Assembly: GCA_050485785.1 (NCBI GenBank) | Contig: JBJHCA010000055.1 | Coordinates: forward strand, 1-22,073 | Source: JBJHCA01 sp050485785 | GTDB lineage: Bacteria > Bacteroidota > Bacteroidia > Chitinophagales > Saprospiraceae | Direction of reading: 5' to 3' | Length of the DNA stretch: 22,073 nucleotides | In this document: positions 13,705 through 19,752 of the stretch, piece by piece | Layout of the letters: each line of letters opens with the position of its first letter | How positions within the stretch are numbered: the stretch's first letter is position 1 | The notes under the pieces: model-generated | What the model was told of the DNA's origin: nothing | The model's input: the letters and a program-made list of their open reading frames with translations, nothing else | The model's database searches: none | Position numbers and translations under genes: made by a program

Positions 13705-16182
13705 TTAATGCTGCACAATAAACGGGATTATGCTGGCACCCTGAGCGGATTCAGCCTTCAGTAAATAAAAGCCATTACTAAGCTTTCCGGTTTCCACAAA
13801 AACAGTTCCCGGTATAATGGTTTGTTCATGGACTAATCTGCCGGTTACGTCAAAAATTCTAACCTGAGCATGGTTAACTGAATTAACCCTTAAATAGCCG
13901 GAGACCGGGTTGGGTGAAAGCGATATCCACTCCCGGTGATCATTGCCGGGATCGGATACAGAAACGGTAGTCACTTCGTAACAATCTGAAATGGCCGAGC
14001 AATCACCAAAGCTGAGTATAACCGCGTAGTTTCCGTTTTGGGAAGCGGTGAATATATGATCGGTCTCATTGACGATGGGTTCAAAGCCATTATCGCAATC
14101 TACCCACTGGTAATTGACAAAACCTTGTACGGCAATCAGTACTTCATTATCCTGATCCACATCGATGTCGAAAGTGATAACGGATAAATTTAACGTAACC
14201 AATGAATCACAACCCTGAGCCGAGGTAAAAACTTCTATGTAGGTACCGCTTTCCGTCAGGGTTTGTGACCCGAAAACGTATTCATCGCCGCTGCATATTT
14301 CTGCATTTGCTTCTTGATCATAAGATTGAAACAAAGTTATGGTGACTTCTGAAACAACAGGGCAATCCGGTCCGGGTGTGGTGTACAACACGGTATACGT
14401 ACCCGGTGTGCTCTCTGCCGGATCAATGACACCGGTAGTCGTATTGAGCTGTAATCCGGCAGGTATGGCTTCAAATTCACCGCCAGGTGTGCCTGTTATT
14501 ACCGGTGTTTGCGGGCTTTCGTTCTGGCAGAGAGCAGTAGCCGGATAATTAAAGCCGGCATCGTCCATGGGTAATACAGTGATGGTTATTTCCTCACATC
14601 CACCGGGCGGCGCACAGGGGTTTTCTCCCCTCACAAAGTAGGTTATCGTAGCGGAAGGACTGACCTCAAATAATCCCGTAGAATTGGAAGCTGCCGGGGT
14701 TAGGCCGCATCCGTCTGTATACAGGTGCCAGGCTGTGGCATCGTTCAGTGACCCTGAAATGGTGATGGTGGTGGATTCGCCTGCACATAAAACAACGGAC
14801 CCTGCTGATACGGAAGTAATTTCCGGTTCTTCCTGTAGACTGGTGTAACTGAGCGTCAGTTCCACAATTGAATCGCATCCCTGGCTGCTGATAAAAGTTT
14901 CCACATAAATACCTTCTTCTGTGTATTGATTGCTTCCGAAAGTAAATGTATCTCCTACACAGAAAAAGGCTTCTACTTGAACAGAATATGACGGAAGAAT
15001 TTGGATCATCTCACTGGATGAACCTTCACAGATTATTCCCGGCGTGGTATAAGTGACGGTATAACTTCCTGGTAAACTGGAAGCCGGATCGATTAGACCG
15101 GTTACTGCATTCAGGTCGAGACCGGCAGGGGAGACCGAAAAGACTCCTCCTGATACTCCCGAAATAGACGGCAGCACAGCAGATTCATTCTGACAGTATG
15201 CCGTTTGCAGATAATTGAATGTGGCATCATCGGGTTCATTAACAACAATGGTAATCTGGGCACAATCACCCGGGCTTGTACAACCACCTTCACCGCGAAC
15301 GTAATACGTGGAAGTGACTACCGGACTAACAGAAAAGATACCCGTTGAATTACTGCTTATCAGGTTGCCTCCACAACTGCCTTCATACAAAAACCAGTCA
15401 GTGGCATCATTCAAATTACCGGTAGCTACAACAGATGTATTATCGCCGAGGCAAATTGACATACTTCCAGCTGAAAGTGTTGGTATGTCCGGTTCAATAC
15501 AGGGAACGGTATAGGTGATACTCAGCAAGGGTTGCATTCCAGGACCGGTATTTTCGCGGCTTCCGAATCGCTTTGCCGTAGGGAAGGTGGATTCATCGCC
15601 AATTAATATCCAACCGTGGTTAGTGGTTGAGTCTGCCAGCCAATCTTCAACATCATCAATCATTCCTGTAGACGTCCATGAGTATGAGCCCGTACCACCT
15701 ACAATGGTGGATGCAGAGGCAGAGCTGACAAAATCTCCTCCTGCATTTGTCCAGAAAGCGGAGGAGAAAAAAGTATGGATCCATGTGGCATCACCGGTGG
15801 CTGCCAAAGCGCCGCCTCCACCGGGTATGCCGGCATCAGAAGTGCCTTCACCCCATGCAGCAGTTACTTTATGCAGCGTTACGGGCGTATTTCCGGCAAT
15901 GGTCATATCCATATTCATGGATAGGGAAACTTCTGTAATGGTTGCATCTGCAGGGACAGATCCGCTCAAACTGAAGCGAATGACTGCTCTGCGGATCATT
16001 TCCTGGTTGGTAACTCCCACAAACAGGCCGGGGCCGGCTCCATTGGATAATGAACCGTTTGCATCTTCAAAGAGGGTGTTATCTGCGGCAGCGCTCAATA
16101 TCACTGTGGTTTGTGCTTGAATAGGTGTATAAACACACACCAGCCACAAACTTAAAACAAGGGGTAGAAATGCATTTTTCAT
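13705..16182 (-). CDS. Large secreted protein with DNRLRE-like domain and T9SS type A tail
   Basis: The protein has 825 residues from ATG 16182, which starts a signal peptide ending near A23 (MKNAFLPLVLSLWLVCVYTP). Residues about 25-227 resemble the DNRLRE/CBM96-like module (DNTLFED, RAVIRFSLSG, GWILIGDEST), a beta-sandwich found in extracellular proteins. Two ungapped copies of a 217-residue unit follow (about 230-446 and 452-668), then an Ig-like segment with NYQWVDCDNG. The tail (about 750-825) is the T9SS type A sorting signal: SLSPNPVSGYLRV, then VRIFDVTGRLV and LSNGFYLLKAE. Export would be by Sec, then T9SS to the surface or medium. No enzyme motif is seen, so adhesion or binding is likely. 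An ATG at 16221 is possible but would precede the signal peptide. Confidence 0.88.
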   Translation of the reverse strand: MKNAFLPLVLSLWLVCVYTPIQAQTTVILSAAADNTLFEDANGSLSNGAGPGLFVGVTNQEMIRRAVIRFSLSGSVPADATITEVSLSMNMDMTIAGNTPVTLHKVTAAWGEGTSDAGIPGGGGALAATGDATWIHTFFSSAFWTNAGGDFVSSASASTIVGGTGSYSWTSTGMIDDVEDWLADSTTNHGWILIGDESTFPTAKRFGSRENTGPGMQPLLSITYTVPCIEPDIPTLSAGSMSICLGDNTSVVATGNLNDATDWFLYEGSCGGNLISSNSTGIFSVSPVVTSTYYVRGEGGCTSPGDCAQITIVVNEPDDATFNYLQTAYCQNESAVLPSISGVSGGVFSVSPAGLDLNAVTGLIDPASSLPGSYTVTYTTPGIICEGSSSEMIQILPSYSVQVEAFFCVGDTFTFGSNQYTEEGIYVETFISSQGCDSIVELTLSYTSLQEEPEITSVSAGSVVLCAGESTTITISGSLNDATAWHLYTDGCGLTPAASNSTGLFEVSPSATITYFVRGENPCAPPGGCEEITITVLPMDDAGFNYPATALCQNESPQTPVITGTPGGEFEAIPAGLQLNTTTGVIDPAESTPGTYTVLYTTPGPDCPVVSEVTITLFQSYDQEANAEICSGDEYVFGSQTLTESGTYIEVFTSAQGCDSLVTLNLSVITFDIDVDQDNEVLIAVQGFVNYQWVDCDNGFEPIVNETDHIFTASQNGNYAVILSFGDCSAISDCYEVTTVSVSDPGNDHREWISLSPNPVSGYLRVNSVNHAQVRIFDVTGRLVHEQTIIPGTVFVETGKLSNGFYLLKAESAQGASIIPFIVQH
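14179..14829 (-). repeat. Second copy of the 217-residue unit
   Basis: The copy runs from EPEITSVSAGS to VTLNLSV and is the partner of the copy at 14845-15495. Cysteines are kept at most matching positions. Five residues separate the copies. Confidence 0.85.
14845..15495 (-). repeat. First copy of a 217-residue unit
   Basis: The copy runs from EPDIPTLSAGS to VELTLSY. By eye it matches the second copy without gaps at about 115 of 217 positions. Shared landmarks are SLND/NLND-AT-W, SNSTG, YxVRGE, CQNES, PAGLxLN, IDPA, YTTPG and QGCDS. Confidence 0.85.
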
Positions 16183-16594
16183 AAACTGTATTTTTAATGA
16201 TAGGTAATCTTTGCGATCCATCCGGGTCCTTTATGAAGTGAGTTCGTCCGGCATCCAGGGTGGCGCTTCATTCCATGCCAATTGTGATGCGCTTTAGTGG
16301 TTAACGGATTGGTATAAAGTAGCCGGTCCCCACAGGATTGCCCTCAACTGACCAGAGTCCGGAATCAGGTTCAGACTACTGACTATTCAGCTTTTGCAAC
16401 ATTGCACTGCAAGTACTTCAAATTTGCAGATTCAAAACTTTTGAGGTCAATAGTTTTTTGACAGACAGGAAAAAAAGCATTGTGAATAAGCACAGGTTCT
16501 TACTCAGGTAGATGTATATTTTATTGGATTAAGGCCCGGGGAAGGGAAAATCAGTTTTTCGAATACTGCACGGACTGTATCGGAATCTATATAA
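16183..16594. other. Intergenic leader of the T9SS-sorted protein gene
   Basis: About 410 bp separate this gene from the terminator of the next one. No small gene is visible. Short inverted CTGA/TCAG repeats occur at 16347-16392, so the 5' leader of the minus-strand mRNA may be folded. I found no clean TAnnTTTG box; the closest is TACTTG near 16416-16411. Confidence 0.35.
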
Positions 16595-16630
16595 AAAACG
16601 CCTGCTTTAAATGAATAAAGCAGGCGTTTT
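16593..16630 (-). terminator. Terminator of the first beta-helix protein gene
   Basis: AAAACGCCTGCTTTA (16595-16609) and TAAAGCAGGCGTTTT (16616-16630) form a perfect 15-bp stem with a 6-nt loop, 24 bp after the stop. The stem ends in T/A pairs, so it would work in both directions. Its GC core matches the terminator at 19692-19731. Confidence 0.9.
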
Positions 16631-16654
16631 ATCTTTTATACCGCAACAGGCTGA

Positions 16655-19441
16655 TTACCCTATGAAACGCATTGAAACGCCCATAAGCTTCTTGTACCAA
16701 TAAACAGCCGGTAATGCTACCAACATCGCCACCGGGACGCCAATGAAATCTGCCGCCTGAGCGATGTTAAAAAATGCTATCAATGAAAGTACCGATAAAG
16801 CTATAATACCCAGTATGAGTAGCAAGTTTTTATCCTGCAAACCACCACGGAGACCTTGAAGCCACAATGCAGGTATCACGTTCAAAACATTCGTAGGTCT
16901 AAACATTAGGGTGAACCAAATTCCCTGAAGCATCAGCAGTGCAAGAATAATTAATCCCCATTCGCTCATGGTCGGAATAGGAATAAATAATTCAAAAGCT
17001 CCCATATCAACATTTCCATCTCGAATTCTGCTGACACCATCTAAATCTGTAGTTAGAAAAGTAGGAACTAAATCGTTATTACCGGAGTTAACTGCCGGTG
17101 AGCCCATGTCAACCCTATAATTTCCGGCAGCTGCATTGAGGAAAAGCGGATCTTGATTGAATATTACACCTGCATTGCAATTAACAGTTCCTCCCGAATT
17201 GATAATCCCCGCATCTATACATGCGGCTACCTGTAACAAGCTGAAATTAAAGTCTGTAACAGAAGCAGCGCCACTTTGAACCAACAAACTGGCGCCGGTA
17301 GTGCCGGTATTATCCCATATTATGGTGTTACTTACAATCAGATTTGAGCTGCTTCCACTGTTAAAATAGTTAGCAAATGCCCCACCTTGACCGGATGTCG
17401 TATTGTCAGCAACCGTACTATTCAACAATGTTGTTTCAGCATTTCCACCATTTACTTCCTGAAGCGCTGCTCCTCCGTTACCACTGGTGGTTGAATTATT
17501 ATAAACTAGCAGGTTAATCAAATTAAGTTCAGCCAACGCACCGTCTGCATCTGAAATATTAGCGAATCCACCACCACCTTGCCCTGTGGCGGTATTCCCG
17601 AACACAAGTCCCTTAATATAAGTTACCAGTGAACTTGAATTTGGCGCAGAAGCTTCATTATATAAGCCGGCACCAATGGGGGCGGAATTATTGCTTATGG
17701 TAACATTCTCTAGAGTGAGTGTATTGTTTGAGTTGCCAAAACTTGCAACTCCCCCGCCTCCATTTTCAGCCTCATTAAATTGTATAACTAGATTGCGTAA
17801 AATCAACTGGCTTGTTGAGCCTACACCTGTTGAAGATACAAATATGCCCCCACCATAGCCATTGCAAGTGCCACTGCTTTCTGCATTACCACCTTGAAGT
17901 ACAAATCCCTCCAGAATTGTTTCAGCCTCTAAGTTAGTTCCTGACACTATATGACAAATCGTCCCATTGCCATCCAAAATCGTTAGAAAATTATTCGGAT
18001 TACGGTCTTCAAATGCTGGCGAAGCATTTACAGATTCCGGTGGAAATCCGCCGAAAACATTTACATCAGAGATTAATTGAAGTGTTTGATTTATGGTATA
18101 TAAACCACTTCTTACCCAAATTTCATGTACATCTTCTTCACATAATGCAGCAGCCTCAAATGCAACTTCAATAGAGTTGTAGGCATTCTCCCAAGATGAG
18201 CCATCATTATTGCCGGTCGCATCAGGATCTACATAAAGCACAAAATCTGTTGGGTTGCAATCTATAGCAATCGATGATACCAATACACGGTCAAAATAAA
18301 TTCTACCGGATATAGTACCCGGAGTCAGATTAAATGTAGTAACAGGGGGAGTATATGATGTGAGTGCTCCGGCATTAGTGCCCGAAATGGCTCCGGTATA
18401 ATTTTCTTCAGCTAGATAAATTTTTCCATCGGGCCCTATATCTATTGAAGTAAATTGTGCAAGTTGACCGCGACTTGCACCAAAAGTAGGAGTAACAATA
18501 TCTGGTCTTGCAGGAGACAGATTATTGGTAAAGTAAACAGATATAGGTTGGGTTCCTGCATTGGAAACCTGCCTTGTTACAAACAATTTATCTTCAAATA
18601 TCGCCAAATCATTTGAGCCATTTAAGGTTATACTTTGAATAATTGAACTACCATCTGCAGACACTTTACGGACTAAATTCCCGCCGGCAACAAAAATTAC
18701 TCCATTCGAATCTACTGCAAGTCCAGTAATATTATTTATCAAGGGATTTGGCCAACTTGCATCTTGTACAAATGGAAAATTTGTGACATCATATCTAATT
18801 ATGGTGCTTCCATTAGATGCATATAAATAATGAGTCCCATCGTTATTCCAATAAGCTAAAGCAGATAAATTTGCAAAACTTACAGACGACAATATACCGC
18901 TTAATTCACTGGAGAGTGCAACAATTTGATTTGCCGGTGAGGTACCTGAGCTTAGTCCAACATATAGGTATCCCCTATCATCTGTTTCCATATCTCGAGG
19001 TGAATTTCCTGATGGCGTCCAGCCCAAAAAAGTTCCTGTTAAGCCACCGTCATATACCGGCTGCCCACCAACCTGACCAAACCCTCCTGTACCACCCGGC
19101 ATGCCATTCCCAAAAATAACATGGTCTGTGCCGGGAACAGCTAAAACATCAGCAGAAACTTTACGAATGGCATTTGTACCAACATTTGGGCTTTGAATAA
19201 ACCCCGTAAACACAGCACTTCCATCTTTGCTGACAGCCATACTTCGGATTGTTCTGGATTGGGCAACCTGATTGCGTTCACCAAAATAATCCGACTGAAC
19301 CTCCCAGGTATAAACCTGTCCATTCGCTTCAATTTGAAGCATTGCTATTGCTAAACCTGCAAGAACCAGATACTTACCTCCAACCTTGAAATAATCGTAG
19401 ACGCAATAGTAATAATGACAAAAGCAATCATTAATTTTCAT
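16655..19441 (-). CDS. Secreted beta-propeller/beta-helix protein with IPTL-CTERM-like membrane module
   Basis: This is a 928-residue protein. The N-terminus is an unusually long signal peptide, with a Cys- and Tyr-rich lead, a hydrophobic core (KYLVLAGLAIAML) and probable cleavage near residue 42. Residues about 60-365 look like an NHL or SMP-30-type beta-propeller, with repeated forms such as ITGLAVDSNGVIFVAGG and SIDIGPDGKIYLAEE. Residues about 400-815 form a right-handed parallel beta-helix, starting VLYVDPDATGNNDGSSWENA and ending in the choice-of-anchor Q-like VDMGAFE. The C-terminus holds IPTMSEWG (822-829) and a 107-residue membrane module. No catalytic residues were recognised, so a surface adhesin or structural role is likely. 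The propeller half is more AT-rich than the neighbouring genes. Its tandem paralogue lies upstream. Confidence 0.85.
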   Translation of the reverse strand: MKINDCFCHYYYCVYDYFKVGGKYLVLAGLAIAMLQIEANGQVYTWEVQSDYFGERNQVAQSRTIRSMAVSKDGSAVFTGFIQSPNVGTNAIRKVSADVLAVPGTDHVIFGNGMPGGTGGFGQVGGQPVYDGGLTGTFLGWTPSGNSPRDMETDDRGYLYVGLSSGTSPANQIVALSSELSGILSSVSFANLSALAYWNNDGTHYLYASNGSTIIRYDVTNFPFVQDASWPNPLINNITGLAVDSNGVIFVAGGNLVRKVSADGSSIIQSITLNGSNDLAIFEDKLFVTRQVSNAGTQPISVYFTNNLSPARPDIVTPTFGASRGQLAQFTSIDIGPDGKIYLAEENYTGAISGTNAGALTSYTPPVTTFNLTPGTISGRIYFDRVLVSSIAIDCNPTDFVLYVDPDATGNNDGSSWENAYNSIEVAFEAAALCEEDVHEIWVRSGLYTINQTLQLISDVNVFGGFPPESVNASPAFEDRNPNNFLTILDGNGTICHIVSGTNLEAETILEGFVLQGGNAESSGTCNGYGGGIFVSSTGVGSTSQLILRNLVIQFNEAENGGGGVASFGNSNNTLTLENVTISNNSAPIGAGLYNEASAPNSSSLVTYIKGLVFGNTATGQGGGGFANISDADGALAELNLINLLVYNNSTTSGNGGAALQEVNGGNAETTLLNSTVADNTTSGQGGAFANYFNSGSSSNLIVSNTIIWDNTGTTGASLLVQSGAASVTDFNFSLLQVAACIDAGIINSGGTVNCNAGVIFNQDPLFLNAAAGNYRVDMGSPAVNSGNNDLVPTFLTTDLDGVSRIRDGNVDMGAFELFIPIPTMSEWGLIILALLMLQGIWFTLMFRPTNVLNVIPALWLQGLRGGLQDKNLLLILGIIALSVLSLIAFFNIAQAADFIGVPVAMLVALPAVYWYKKLMGVSMRFIG
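16658..16978 (-). other. IPTL-CTERM-like motif with extended membrane module, first paralogue
   Basis: The segment begins IPTMSEWGLIILALLMLQGI and runs 107 residues to the stop. It has a first membrane segment, an amphipathic LWLQGLRGGLQD stretch, a second hydrophobic segment, then IAQAADFIG, a third one and VYWYKK. It matches the module at 19756-20076 at about 60 of 107 positions without gaps. Confidence 0.8.
17312..17854 (-). repeat. Glycine-rich beta-helix repeats, first paralogue
   Basis: About five to six repeats of 28-34 residues each begin with GG(A/G) and contain a strand of the type LxLxNxxxxxN. Examples begin GGGIFVSSTG, GGGVASFGNS, GAGLYNEASA, GGGGFANISD and GGAALQEVNG. They are the rungs of the beta-helix. 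Confidence 0.75.
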
Positions 19442-19691
19442 ATTCCCATTTTTAGTAGTTTCACTATATAAAAACTCTTAACCACTCTGTTATTGAGTTC
19501 AACAAACTAAGATTCCTTAAGCTAAATAAAAGGCAACCTAAAATTGGAATACTGCAAAAGCCTGTATAGTTAAGTATTTTTAAAATGCTTTTACAAAAAT
19601 ATAAAAAACTTTCTTATAGTGTCATGTTAAGTTAACCTTAAAAATTGGATGTATGTATTCTATTTGTTTTCCCGGGGATAATTTCAGGAGC
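19442..19691. other. AT-rich spacer between the two paralogues
   Basis: No small gene is seen. A perfect -7 box TATTTTTG lies at 19601-19594 on the minus strand, about 150 bp before the ATG at 19441. No TTG is found at the proper distance upstream, so the promoter of the first paralogue is only tentative. Confidence 0.3.
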
Positions 19692-19731
19692 AAAAAAAAC
19701 GCCTGCCTCAGATAGCTGAAGCAGGCGTTTT
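19692..19731 (-). terminator. Terminator of the SprB-repeat/beta-helix protein gene
   Basis: AAAACGCCTGCCTCA (19696-19710) and TGAAGCAGGCGTTTT (19717-19731) form a 15-bp stem whose one C-A mismatch becomes G-U on the minus strand. Eight Ts (19699-19692) close it on that strand. It lies 21 bp after the stop at 19753. Confidence 0.9.
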
Positions 19732-19752
19732 AAGAAAAATGTCTATCAATAT

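Noticed and set aside
16340..16395. Minus-strand GAACCTGATTCCGG resembles the 3' part of a TPP riboswitch.
   Set aside because: The expected CTGAGA part and the conserved TAATxC segment are missing, and the downstream gene is a surface protein rather than a thiamine gene.
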